From: JAMIFV01 sp035906055
GTDB lineage: Bacteria > Pseudomonadota > Alphaproteobacteria > Rickettsiales > JABCZZ01
Reading direction: 5' to 3'
DNA length: 64,000 nt
NCBI GenBank assembly: GCA_035906055.1
Contig: JAMIFV010000013.1
Coordinates: forward strand, 24,602-88,601
Shown in pieces: positions 44,670 to 52,817 of this stretch (positions are counted from its first letter, which is position 1; each line of letters opens with the position of its first letter). Both the position numbers and the translations under genes were made by a program. The notes beneath the pieces were generated by a model, which saw only the letters and a program-made list of their open reading frames with translations, did no database searches and was not told where the DNA came from.

Positions 44670-44699
44670 GGCTTCAGGTCATCGTGGTGATGACAGGCC
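44670..44699 (+). promoter_or_regulatory. Hairpin in the metE leader
   Basis: GTCATC-GTGGT-GATGAC (44678-44694) inside an outer GGC/GCC pair makes a stable RNA hairpin ending about 27 bases before the metE start. The 150-base leader lacks recognisable SAM-II or cobalamin riboswitch motifs. Its role is unknown. Confidence 0.3.
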
Positions 44700-44725
44700 C
44701 TCCACCGCAACGCAAGGTAGACAAC

Positions 44726-47038
44726 ATGGTAATCGCAGCAAATCTCGGCTTTCCGCGCATCGGCGCAAACCGCGAACTGAAAAAGGCGCTGGAATCGTAC
44801 TGGAAAGGCGACATGACCGAAACCGCCCTGAAAGACGTGGCCAAAGAACTCCGCAAGACGCACTGGACGATGCAGCAGCGCGCGGGCATCAAGCATGTGC
44901 CCTGCAACGACTTCTCGTTTTATGACCAGGTGCTCGACACCATCGCCATGGTGGGCGCGGTGCCGGAACGTTACAAATTCACCGGCGAAAAAGTTGACCT
45001 CGCTACCTACTTCGCCATGGCGCGCGGTGTGCAGCAGAAGGGTAAGGACGACGCCGTTGCCATGGAAATGAGCAAGTGGTTCGACACCAACTATCACTAC
45101 ATCGTGCCCGAACTGAAGGCCGGTCAGAAGTTCACGCTGGCTTCCGACAAGATCTTCGACGAATTCAAGGAAGCGAAGCTGCAGGGCATCCACACCCGTC
45201 CCGTGCTGCTGGGGCCCGTGACCTTCCTCACCGTTGCCAAGATGAAGGGCGACGCCGCCGTTTCCAGCCTCACGCTGCTCGATGAACTCGTAGCCGTGTA
45301 TGAACGCGTGCTCAAGCAGCTCGCGGCGCTGGGCGCTGACTGGGTGCAGATCGACGAACCCTGCCTCGTGCTGGATCTCAATGCGCAAGCGAAAGCGGCG
45401 TTCAAGCCGGTGTACGACAAGCTGGTCGCTGCCGCTCCCGGCCTGCATATCATGCTGGCTACGTATTTCGGTGACCTGCGCGACAACCTCGACACGATGC
45501 TGGAGTTGCCTGTTGCCGGTTTCCATATCGACTGCGTGCGCGCTCCCGAACAGCTCGACACCGTGCTGGCTAAAATGCCCGCCAAGAAAAGCCTCTCCGT
45601 GGGCGTGGTCAATGGCCGCAATATCTGGCGCTCCGACCTCGACGCATGCCTGAAAATGGTGGAAAAAGCCTGCTCCAGGCTGGGCGGTGAATTCGTGCAG
45701 GTGGCTCCCTCCTGCTCGCTGCTGCATACGCCGGTTGACCTCGATATCGAAGACAAGCTCGATACCGAACTCAAGAGCTGGCTGGCATTCGCCAAGCAGA
45801 AGCTGGCGGAAGTTGCCATCCTCTCCAAGGCCGCTAATGACGGCCAGGCCGCTGTGAAAGCCGAGCTGGAATCCAGCCGCAACGCACAGGCCGCCCGCAA
45901 ATCTTCCGCACGCATCCATAACCCGGCTGTCAAGCAGCGCGTGGCCGCTATCGATGCCGGCATGAAGAACCGCAATAGCCCGTTCGCTACCCGCGAAAAG
46001 AAACAGCAGGAATCGCTGGGTCTTCCGCTGCTGCCCACCACGACTATCGGCTCCTTCCCGCAGACCGCTGAAGTGCGCGCGCAGCGTGCCAGCTTCAAGG
46101 CAGGCAAGATCACCGCTGATGCGTATAACCAGTTCCTGAAGGAAGAAACCGCACGCTGCGTGAAGTATCAGGAAGAGATCGATATCGACGTGCTCGTGCA
46201 CGGCGAATTCGAGCGCAACGACATGGTGGAATATTTCGGCGAACAGCTCAAAGGCTTCACCTTCACCAAGAACGGCTGGGTGCAGAGCTACGGTGCGCGC
46301 TGCGTTAAGCCGCCGGTTATCTTCGGTGACGTAAGCCGCGAAAAGCCGATGACGGTGGAATGGTCCACCTATTCCCAGTCGCTCACCAAGCGCCCCATGA
46401 AAGGCATGCTCACGGGCCCCGTGACCATCCTGCAATGGTCGTTCGTGCGTGACGACCAGCCGCGCAGTGAAACCTGCCGCCAGATCGCGCTTGCGATCCG
46501 TGATGAAGTGGCCGACCTCGAAAAGGCCGGTATCAACATCATCCAGATCGACGAAGCCGCTATCCGTGAAGGCCTGCCGCTGCGCCGCGCCGACTGGAAA
46601 GCGTATCTCGACTGGGCGGTGGAGTCCTTCCGCATCACCGCTTCCGTTGCCAAGGACGAAACCCAGATCCACACCCACATGTGCTACTCGGAGTTCAACG
46701 ACATCATCGCCGCTATCGGTGATATGGACGCCGACGTGATCTCCATCGAGACCTCGCGCTCACAGATGGAACTGCTGGATGCATTCGTGAACTACAAATA
46801 CCCCAACCAGATCGGGCCGGGCGTATATGACATCCACTCTCCCCGCGTTCCCGCGCAAGGAGAAATGGACGGCCTGATGCGCAAGGCGCTCAAAGTGCTT
46901 GCCGCTTCGCAGGTATGGGTAAACCCGGATTGCGGCCTCAAGACCCGCGGCTGGGCTGAAGTGAAACCCGCGCTCGAAGCGATGGTGGCATCCGCCAAGA
47001 CCATGCGCGCCGAACTGGCAGAAAAAAAAAATAGCTAG
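44726..47038 (+). CDS. metE: Cobalamin-independent methionine synthase
   Basis: MetE transfers a methyl group from methyl-THF-triglutamate to homocysteine. The 770-residue protein has both barrels. The N-terminal half starts NLGFPRIGANRELKKALE. The C-terminal catalytic half has LPTTTIGSFPQT, LVHGEFERNDMVEYFGE, and zinc ligands in IHTHMCYSEF and NPDCGLKTRGW. Length is normal. The ATG at 44726 follows AAGG. A poly-A run of nine precedes its stop codon. It is convergent with an unknown gene across a palindromic repeat. Confidence 0.96.
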   Translation: MVIAANLGFPRIGANRELKKALESYWKGDMTETALKDVAKELRKTHWTMQQRAGIKHVPCNDFSFYDQVLDTIAMVGAVPERYKFTGEKVDLATYFAMARGVQQKGKDDAVAMEMSKWFDTNYHYIVPELKAGQKFTLASDKIFDEFKEAKLQGIHTRPVLLGPVTFLTVAKMKGDAAVSSLTLLDELVAVYERVLKQLAALGADWVQIDEPCLVLDLNAQAKAAFKPVYDKLVAAAPGLHIMLATYFGDLRDNLDTMLELPVAGFHIDCVRAPEQLDTVLAKMPAKKSLSVGVVNGRNIWRSDLDACLKMVEKACSRLGGEFVQVAPSCSLLHTPVDLDIEDKLDTELKSWLAFAKQKLAEVAILSKAANDGQAAVKAELESSRNAQAARKSSARIHNPAVKQRVAAIDAGMKNRNSPFATREKKQQESLGLPLLPTTTIGSFPQTAEVRAQRASFKAGKITADAYNQFLKEETARCVKYQEEIDIDVLVHGEFERNDMVEYFGEQLKGFTFTKNGWVQSYGARCVKPPVIFGDVSREKPMTVEWSTYSQSLTKRPMKGMLTGPVTILQWSFVRDDQPRSETCRQIALAIRDEVADLEKAGINIIQIDEAAIREGLPLRRADWKAYLDWAVESFRITASVAKDETQIHTHMCYSEFNDIIAAIGDMDADVISIETSRSQMELLDAFVNYKYPNQIGPGVYDIHSPRVPAQGEMDGLMRKALKVLAASQVWVNPDCGLKTRGWAEVKPALEAMVASAKTMRAELAEKKNS

Positions 47039-47052
47039 CTAAGGATTGCCAA

Positions 47053-47140
47053 GAGGGGGCACGCTGCCCCCTCTTCGTTCCACGAATTCACCCCTGCGGG
47101 GTCGTCGTATAACACTCCTCCACTCATACGGAGCGAGTGG
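47053..47140 (+). repeat. Family-A palindromic repeat, copy 8
   Basis: GAGGGGGCACGCTGCCCCCTC hairpin, then CACCCCTGCGGGGTCGTCGT and ACTCCTCCACTCATACGG. It lies between convergent metE and the unknown minus-strand gene and may serve as terminator. The rest of the gap to 47266 holds nothing recognisable. Confidence 0.8.
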
Positions 47141-47266
47141 GTATTGGCTGCGGTTCGAGAATACAGGATTTATTTGCGGCGCTCTGGGGTGATTAGAAAA
47201 ATGAAAAAGGCGGAGGCCGCAGGGAAACCGCGTCTTTCGCATTTGTGAAGCACTGTTTTAATGTGT

Positions 47267-48322
47267 TTAATGTGATTGCGCTTGGCTTAAGGTAATGTTC
47301 TGCTGTGCTAGGGGCACAGACATGTCTACGCCCAACAGGCGTTGTGTGTGGTCATGCACGCGTGCGGCTGCGCGTTTATTTTCTTTTTCATCGCAGTAGG
47401 CTCTAAAAGCAGGGTTCTCCTGAAGCTTCTGGATCGCAGCTAATGCCAGCAACCGACATTCGTCTTTGCCTTGCGCCAGATACGTACACTTTCCCTGATA
47501 AGGTGGAGTAACATGATATGCTACAACAGGAAGTTTCATGCCTTTATCGGCATGTTCCCATCCCGATAATGCCCCTTCCAGCTGAGCCATTGATCGCGTG
47601 ACTTTGCTATCAGAAAGTTCTTTTCCGGTTCGTGATGGCTCATGCAGCATAGGAATTGCTATGGCTGCGATATGGCACTTAAGTGGCACTACCAGCAATT
47701 CATGCGTATCTAATATACCGGGACCTTTTACTGCATCATAGCTGCTGGCAAGCAGATCCATCTGCAGGCCTGATAATTCCGGCTTCTTGTAAACGCAGTC
47801 TATCCATTCAGCTGCATTGTGCTCAGCAGAATCAAATACATGAAATTTCCAATACTTTCTATACAGCTCGTCAAGTGCAGGAATAGACGAGTGAAGTTTC
47901 AGGCGTAGGTTTTTACTGTAATTACTTTTATCACCCGTGCTTCCATTTCTGTCAAAAGCCCTGACAACCAGCGCAGGGATGTCCTTTTTTGTATCGAGGT
48001 CGAAAAGATACATGAGCGTCTCCCCGTGAGGCGATACGCGGTATGGAAGAATGGATTTTTGCGATTGCAAGCTGGGTACTGGCGTCATGGAAAGAATTGC
48101 TACCTGACTTTTCTGCAGTTTGGCGGCATTCTTTGTAAGGTACTTGCTGTTGTTTTCGAGGCATGCAAGCGTGTCAACGGGATAAGGTCGTGTTTCATCC
48201 GCATGCTCATAAACATGAAACGCCAGTCGGTTGAGTGCTTGTAACCCCGCAAGTTTTTCTTCAGCTACTTGGCCGTTACGTTTTGTGGTATCACGCCATT
48301 TCGTGCTTTCGGCTAAATCCAT
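47267..48322 (-). CDS. Hypothetical protein
   Basis: No family is recognised. The 351-residue product has no signal peptide or membrane segment. It mixes helical stretches (about residues 15-40, 50-75) with strands and has a repeated-looking VVPLKCHIAAIAIPMLHEP region near residue 200. Its codon use and lower GC differ from the housekeeping genes around it, which suggests acquired DNA. It may form an accessory unit with the small membrane protein upstream. I find no catalytic motif. Confidence 0.6.
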   Translation of the reverse strand: MDLAESTKWRDTTKRNGQVAEEKLAGLQALNRLAFHVYEHADETRPYPVDTLACLENNSKYLTKNAAKLQKSQVAILSMTPVPSLQSQKSILPYRVSPHGETLMYLFDLDTKKDIPALVVRAFDRNGSTGDKSNYSKNLRLKLHSSIPALDELYRKYWKFHVFDSAEHNAAEWIDCVYKKPELSGLQMDLLASSYDAVKGPGILDTHELLVVPLKCHIAAIAIPMLHEPSRTGKELSDSKVTRSMAQLEGALSGWEHADKGMKLPVVAYHVTPPYQGKCTYLAQGKDECRLLALAAIQKLQENPAFRAYCDEKENKRAAARVHDHTQRLLGVDMSVPLAQQNITLSQAQSH

Positions 48323-48558
48323 AACGTTCTACCGTGATCGTAGAGGGGGGTGCGCAACAGAAACTGATTCTGGATGCTACGATTTTTAAATGCGAGTGAC
48401 GATAAAGTATTCACGCGGCTCACTACTAAGGTTTGATAGTTCTCAGCTTATCAAACGTTAACATTGCGGACAAGCGGGGCAAGGCGGTGTCACAAAAGAT
48501 TAATACAGGCTAACCTTCTGGAATAGCTCTATTCCGACAACACGATGCGGGCGTTGAT

Positions 48559-48822
48559 TTAAGTGGTTTTCTTAAAGCGAAGATAAACGTAATGTAATAC
48601 TGCAAGCATCATTAGTAACGAAAATACGTGTATTGCGACTGAAATGATAAACATGCCCGGCGAATCATTGTAACAATAAAGATCACTGGGGTTTTTTACA
48701 GGCTTCAGAATACATCCCGCCATTATTCCCTCAAGTAATTTAAGGCATACATAGGGAAGACAATAAATTGTTGCAGAAGCAACAAAAATACATGCAGTTT
48801 TACTGAGTTTAGAATTTTTCAT
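48559..48822 (-). CDS. Small membrane protein, unknown
   Basis: An 87-residue protein with two predicted membrane helices (about residues 9-31 and 57-79) and a short loop with two cysteines and PSDLYCYN. No family is recognised. It lies 5 bases downstream of comF on the same strand and is AT-rich. The 236-base gap to the unknown gene downstream is AT-rich and holds nothing recognised. Confidence 0.5.
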   Translation of the reverse strand: MKNSKLSKTACIFVASATIYCLPYVCLKLLEGIMAGCILKPVKNPSDLYCYNDSPGMFIISVAIHVFSLLMMLAVLHYVYLRFKKTT

Positions 48823-48827
48823 ATTCT

Positions 48828-49586
48828 CTACTCTGATAATACAGTCCTTGCCAGCGTAATGCCGTAAATATCCTTCGCCCCGGCATCGCGCAGCACGCGT
48901 GCGCAGGCGTTGAGCGTAGCGCCGGTGGTCATTACGTCATCCACCAGCAGCACGGCCTTGCCTTTTATGTGTGAGCGCTTTGGCCTGGGCACGGTGAACG
49001 CGCCGCGCAGGTTATCTTCGCGACCCTTTCGTGAAAGGCCGGATTGCGCGGGGGTGGGTTTTTTGCGTTGCAGGGTGTTGGGCAGCACGGGCAGGCCGGA
49101 GAGGTTTGCCAGCGCTAACGCCAGCAACGCCGCCTGATTATAACGGCGCATCAGCAGCCTGCGGTAATGCAGCGGTACGGGCACTATAATGTCGGCCTGC
49201 GTTGCGAACGGTGTTGCCACGCGCGCCAGCCATTCACCGAACAGCGGGGCGAGCTGCGTGCGGTCGCGGAACTTGAACGCCAGCACCTGCGGGCGGCTTT
49301 TATCGTCGTAACGGCAGACCGATACGGCGCGCGTGAAGGCGGGCGGTGTCTCCATGCAGCGCCCGCATAACAGTTCCGGCCCCATGCCATATTCAAACGG
49401 CAGGCCGCAGCGATGGCACATGGGGTCGGTGATGAAATGCATGTCTTTCCAGCACTCAGCACATAACGTGCCCTGCATTGTGACGCCTGCCGTGCAGACC
49501 GGGCAGCGCGGGGGAAACAGCGTATCCGCCGCGCGTACCAACAGGGGGCTGGTTTTCTGTGAGAATTTGCGTAATCTTGCCAGCAT
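48828..49586 (-). CDS. comF: ComF family phosphoribosyltransferase-like protein
   Basis: ComF proteins are linked to DNA uptake and use of transformed DNA. The 252-residue protein has an N-terminal double zinc ribbon (CPVC, CAEC, CHRCG, CGRC within residues 28-77), followed by a phosphoribosyltransferase domain with IIVPVPLHYRRLLMRRYNQA and the PRPP motif VLLVDDVMTTGATL (about residues 213-226). It diverges from the methyltransferase gene across a repeat. Confidence 0.92.
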   Translation of the reverse strand: MLARLRKFSQKTSPLLVRAADTLFPPRCPVCTAGVTMQGTLCAECWKDMHFITDPMCHRCGLPFEYGMGPELLCGRCMETPPAFTRAVSVCRYDDKSRPQVLAFKFRDRTQLAPLFGEWLARVATPFATQADIIVPVPLHYRRLLMRRYNQAALLALALANLSGLPVLPNTLQRKKPTPAQSGLSRKGREDNLRGAFTVPRPKRSHIKGKAVLLVDDVMTTGATLNACARVLRDAGAKDIYGITLARTVLSE

Positions 49587-49601
49587 GGATGACTTAGCGT
49601 T

Positions 49602-49661
49602 TGGGGTGGAGGAGCGTAGCGACGATCAGCGACCAAGGGGAGCGCAGCCGACGCGGCGCTT
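49602..49661 (-). repeat. Family-A palindromic repeat, copy 9 (partial, reverse)
   Basis: GGTGGAGGAGCGTAGCGACG is the reverse complement of the family's CGTCGCTACGCTCCTCCACC, followed by an AGGGGAGCGCAGCC arm. It lies in the 5' region of the methyltransferase gene, ending 13 bases before its ATG. Confidence 0.75.
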
Positions 49662-49673
49662 AAGCGTAATTAT

Positions 49674-50525
49674 ATGACAACGGAAAACGACAGCAACCTC
49701 TTTAACCGTGAGCTTTATGGCATGCGCCGCGCGCGCGTTGCGCAAGGCTGGGCGCAGTATAACTTTCTGAAGAAGGAAGCAGCGGAACGTATTGCGGAAA
49801 AGCTCGACGATGTAGCGCGCCGTTTCACATTAGCGCTGGATCTTGGTTGTCACGGTAAAGAGGTGGCAGGGAAAATCGCGCACAAGGTGGACAGTATCAT
49901 CAGCAGCGATGCCTGCGCGGCGATGCAGCCCGATATGGTGTGCGATGAAGAATTCCTGCCGTTTGCCAAGGATTCCTTCGACCTCATCACCAGCGCGCTG
50001 AGCCTGCATCACGTCAACGACCTGCCCGGCGCGCTTATTCAGGCGCAACGTTGCCTGAAGCCGGACGGGCTGTTCATCGCCATCATGCCCGGAGCCAATA
50101 CGCTGAAGGAGCTGCGTGAGTCGATCACGGCGGTTTCGGCAGGGCAGGGGTTCGCGCTGATGCCACGTCTTTCACCGCTCGTGGAAGTGCGCGACGCCGG
50201 GGCGCTATTGCAGCGCACGGGATTCGCCCTGCCGGTGGTGGACAGCGAAATGCTGACGGTGGAATATGATTCGGTATGGAAGCTGTTTCAGGATTTAAAA
50301 GGCATGGGCGAAAGCAATGTGCTGCGCATGCAGCATAAGGGGTTGGCTTCGCGCGCGCAGCTTGCCGCAATCGCCACCCATTATGAGCAGCATCATGGTA
50401 AAAACGGCACGATTCCGGCCAGTTTCGAGTTCGTGGCGATGACGGGCTGGAAGCCGCATATATCGCAGCAGACCCCCTCCAAACGCGGCAGCGGACAGGT
50501 GAATTTGAAAAACGTACTCGGTTAA
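49674..50525 (+). CDS. SAM-dependent methyltransferase, BioC/NDUFAF5-like
   Basis: A class I methyltransferase of 283 residues. The SAM-binding LALDLGCHGKEVAGKI (about residues 53-68) has the GxG-like loop in altered form. EFLPFAKDSFDLITSALSLHHV and an LKPDGLFIAIMPG strand follow. The start with LFNRELYGMRRARVAQGW matches the alphaproteobacterial relatives of NDUFAF5, a complex I arginine hydroxylase/assembly factor. BioC is an alternative. Confidence 0.8.
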   Translation: MTTENDSNLFNRELYGMRRARVAQGWAQYNFLKKEAAERIAEKLDDVARRFTLALDLGCHGKEVAGKIAHKVDSIISSDACAAMQPDMVCDEEFLPFAKDSFDLITSALSLHHVNDLPGALIQAQRCLKPDGLFIAIMPGANTLKELRESITAVSAGQGFALMPRLSPLVEVRDAGALLQRTGFALPVVDSEMLTVEYDSVWKLFQDLKGMGESNVLRMQHKGLASRAQLAAIATHYEQHHGKNGTIPASFEFVAMTGWKPHISQQTPSKRGSGQVNLKNVLG

Positions 50526-50578
50526 GCGTCCCGGGTACTCGGTGAATCGAGTACGCAAAACTGAGTACCGGGTACGAG
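50526..50578. repeat. Short palindromic repeat
   Basis: GGTACTCGGTGAATCGAGTA and CTGAGTACCGGGTACGAG form overlapping TACTCGG/CGAGTA inverted repeats between convergent genes. It is a candidate terminator or a degraded repeat. Confidence 0.5.
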
Positions 50579-51064
50579 CTAAACCATCCCCTTTAATGCT
50601 GTAATCAGCGGAATATCCGCCGGAGGCATGGGCAGGCTGCCCATATCGGCAAGGGTTTTCCATGCGAGCGTCTGGCCTTCCTTCGCCTGCGGTGCGCCCT
50701 TCCAGTTGCGGCAGAGGAATAACGTCATCAGCAGGTTGAATTCTTCCTTCACACCCATCTCGCGTGCGGAGATAAAGTTTTTAGTGTCCACCGGGCAACC
50801 GCAGCCGGGTTCTTCCTTCGGTGGTTCAAAGCTGTAGGTGTGCGAGACGAACGGGCCGCAGCTAAGGCAGGAATGGCAGACCTCGATGCCCAGCTCTTCG
50901 TGCAGTTCACGTATCAGTGCGGTTTCGGCGGTTTCGCCTTGCTCTACCTTGCCGCCGGGAAATTCCCACAAGCCTGCCATCGCCTTGCCCTGCGGGCGCT
51001 GTGCGAGCAAAATGCGCCGGTCACGGTCGATAAGCGCCACGGCGGCCACAAGTACCGTTTTCAT
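50579..51064 (-). CDS. mutT: 8-oxo-dGTP diphosphatase MutT
   Basis: MutT removes oxidised dGTP. The 161-residue Nudix protein has the complete box GGKVEQGETAETALIRELHE-ELG (about residues 37-59) and the C-terminal GAPQAKEGQTLAWKTLADM. It is about 26 residues longer than usual because of an insert with PPKEEPGCGCPVDTKNF (about residues 80-108) before FNLLMTLFLCRNW. Its start overlaps fau by 4 bases. Confidence 0.92.
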   Translation of the reverse strand: MKTVLVAAVALIDRDRRILLAQRPQGKAMAGLWEFPGGKVEQGETAETALIRELHEELGIEVCHSCLSCGPFVSHTYSFEPPKEEPGCGCPVDTKNFISAREMGVKEEFNLLMTLFLCRNWKGAPQAKEGQTLAWKTLADMGSLPMPPADIPLITALKGMV

Positions 51065-51630
51065 AGTACGATGATCTCTTTTTCCGTGATGATGACGTTG
51101 AGGTTTTCATCATGCCGGTCAGGGGGAATGGCGTCCACTTCCTGCGCGCTGAACGCCATGCCGATCACATGCAGGTTGTGATGCTGTTCATGCAGGCGTT
51201 TAAGGGTCGCATCGTAATAGCCCTTGCCGTAGCCGAGGCGGTGGCCTGCGCGGTCGAACCCTACGACCGGCACCACGATGATCTCAGGCGTTATCTGCTC
51301 GTAATGCTGCGGTTCCATGATACCGAACGCGCCTTCGGTCATCGGCAGTGTGCTGAAGAAGCGGAAGAAGGAAAGCTCGCGTGTGTTCTGCTGCACCACC
51401 GGCAGGCCTACCGTGACGCCTTCGGCATCGAGCGCATGGAGCACCGGCGTGATGTCCATTTCACTGTTGATGGCGTTGAACAATGCCACCTGTCTGCCCT
51501 TGACCGGCAGGCTGCTGAGATAGCCAACAAGGCGCTCGCATGCGGCGAACGACCACATGTCATGCTGCTCGGCATTTATGGCGTCTCGCCGTGCGATGCA
51601 GGCGGCGCGGAGGGTGTTTTTTTCGTTCAT
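51061..51630 (-). CDS. fau: 5-formyltetrahydrofolate cyclo-ligase
   Basis: The enzyme makes 5,10-methenyl-THF from 5-formyl-THF. The 189-residue protein has PLGYGKGYYD-type motif RLGYGKGYYDATLKRL (about residues 131-146) and VVPVVGFDRAGH just before it. It lies downstream of the candidate 6S RNA and zapA, as in many proteobacteria. Confidence 0.93.
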   Translation of the reverse strand: MNEKNTLRAACIARRDAINAEQHDMWSFAACERLVGYLSSLPVKGRQVALFNAINSEMDITPVLHALDAEGVTVGLPVVQQNTRELSFFRFFSTLPMTEGAFGIMEPQHYEQITPEIIVVPVVGFDRAGHRLGYGKGYYDATLKRLHEQHHNLHVIGMAFSAQEVDAIPPDRHDENLNVIITEKEIIVL

Positions 51631-51745
51631 AAATTAAAGTCTATTTCCATCAGGACGGAGCGGATAACGTTGTTCTTTTCTGAACCGTAGCGCAACGTAC
51701 AGCAAAGTACGTGAGCAACGGAAGCAGAAAAAACAGCGTTAGATG

Positions 51746-51930
51746 CAAGTTCTCATGGGAATAAGTGTGAAGGGGGACCGCAACAATAGCCGTGGGCAGT
51801 ACTTATCGCATGAGACCTAAAGTTAAGGTGGGCACCATATACTTCAGAAATACGGACGAACCGGTTCTCCGAAACAGCGACAGCGCCCTATGCGTGATTA
51901 TTGGCTCAAGGAATTAAGAAGCCTACACGA
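51746..51930 (-). ncRNA. ssrS: Candidate 6S RNA
   Basis: The 328-base gap between zapA and fau is the usual place of 6S RNA, which binds RNA polymerase in stationary phase. The reverse strand here is highly structured: CTTATTCCCATGAGA pairs with TCTCATGCGATAAG, and it has GGTGCCCACC, a segment I recall from alphaproteobacterial 6S RNAs. There is no credible ORF. Ends are approximate, and the call rests on position and structure, not a model score. Confidence 0.6.
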
Positions 51931-51958
51931 ACTCGGCAGACCCCTTCACCAGCAGATT

Positions 51959-52312
51959 CTATACTCTTTCCAGCTCGCCCGCAATAGTCTCTATGCGGTC
52001 TGCAATATTGTTGATTGTCAGGGCGATAGCGTTTTCCAGCTCAATCTGCTTGTTACGCTCGAACGACTGCGAGCTGTTCTGGATGTCGTGGCGAAGCTGT
52101 TCCACCTCTTTCTTCGTGTCCTGCAACTCGTCGGTCAGCATGAGGGCGGCAAGGATCATGAGCTGGCTTTCCGTAGGCTTGCCAAGCGCTTCGCTGAGGC
52201 CGCGCACGCGCTGGTCAAGCGTGCGGGCGATGTTCTTGAGATGCGTTTCCTGCCCGTCATCGCAGGCTAAGTCATATTCGCGGCCACCGATCAGCAGTCG
52301 CAGCGCGGTCAT
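51959..52312 (-). CDS. zapA: Cell division protein ZapA
   Basis: ZapA bundles FtsZ filaments at the division site. The 117-residue protein has the N-terminal strand region VTLLIGGREYDLACDDGQE-like (here LRLLIGGREYDLACDD, residues 4-19), HLKNIARTLDQRV, and a C-terminal coiled coil. It overlaps the DUF4164 gene by 4 bases. Confidence 0.92.
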   Translation of the reverse strand: MTALRLLIGGREYDLACDDGQETHLKNIARTLDQRVRGLSEALGKPTESQLMILAALMLTDELQDTKKEVEQLRHDIQNSSQSFERNKQIELENAIALTINNIADRIETIAGELERV

Positions 52313-52602
52313 TGTTCCAGTGCCTCCAGCGTGGCGATGGTATGATCAAGACGGTTATTCACGTGGCTGACGACCTCGCGCATCTTCACGATTTCGCGCT
52401 CGGAATCCTGCAATAAAAGATTGAGTTTTTCCTTATCTGCTTTAAGAGAGGCGTACCCTGTGCCGATGCGGGCGGTGACGCCCTCAAGGCGGCGGAAAGC
52501 CTGTTCAAGACGGGCAGCGGATGCGTCAATACCGTTCATGGTTAACGGTTCCATGTCGTACTGCGCCGTTTCGTAATCGGTGATGGGGAGTGGTTGTGCC
52601 AT
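52309..52602 (-). CDS. DUF4164 coiled-coil protein
   Basis: A 97-residue protein, mostly one coiled coil (about residues 27-95; ARLEQAFRRLEGVTARI and later REIVKMREVVSHVNNRLD). DUF4164 proteins occur next to zapA in Alphaproteobacteria and are candidate partners of ZapA, like ZapB in enterics. The direct coupling with zapA supports this. Confidence 0.8.
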   Translation of the reverse strand: MAQPLPITDYETAQYDMEPLTMNGIDASAARLEQAFRRLEGVTARIGTGYASLKADKEKLNLLLQDSEREIVKMREVVSHVNNRLDHTIATLEALEQ

Positions 52603-52817
52603 ACTTGGCTCCCTGCTAGAAAATGTTTATAAATTGTATAACGGAGTTGTGGGAGTATCGTCAATGAATATGTCCGTTCTGTTGTCGGCAGAAATAGTTA
52701 TATACGAGGAAGACGCGGCGCTTGCAGGTAGAGCCCGCTACCTGCTGCTCGCAGCGCCTGGCGGATGCCAGCAAAATCCACTATCGCAAAACGAACAAAT
52801 TCATTGAGGATACTCCC

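Noticed and set aside
44577..44725. Riboswitch upstream of metE
   Set aside because: Only one hairpin is visible; no SAM-II or cobalamin core motif could be matched by eye.
44654..46678. 674-codon frame antisense to metE
   Set aside because: metE is unmistakable on the other strand; the antisense frame is open only because of GC-biased codon use.
47039..47242. 67-codon minus-strand frame after metE
   Set aside because: It is formed largely by the palindromic repeat and has no start signal.
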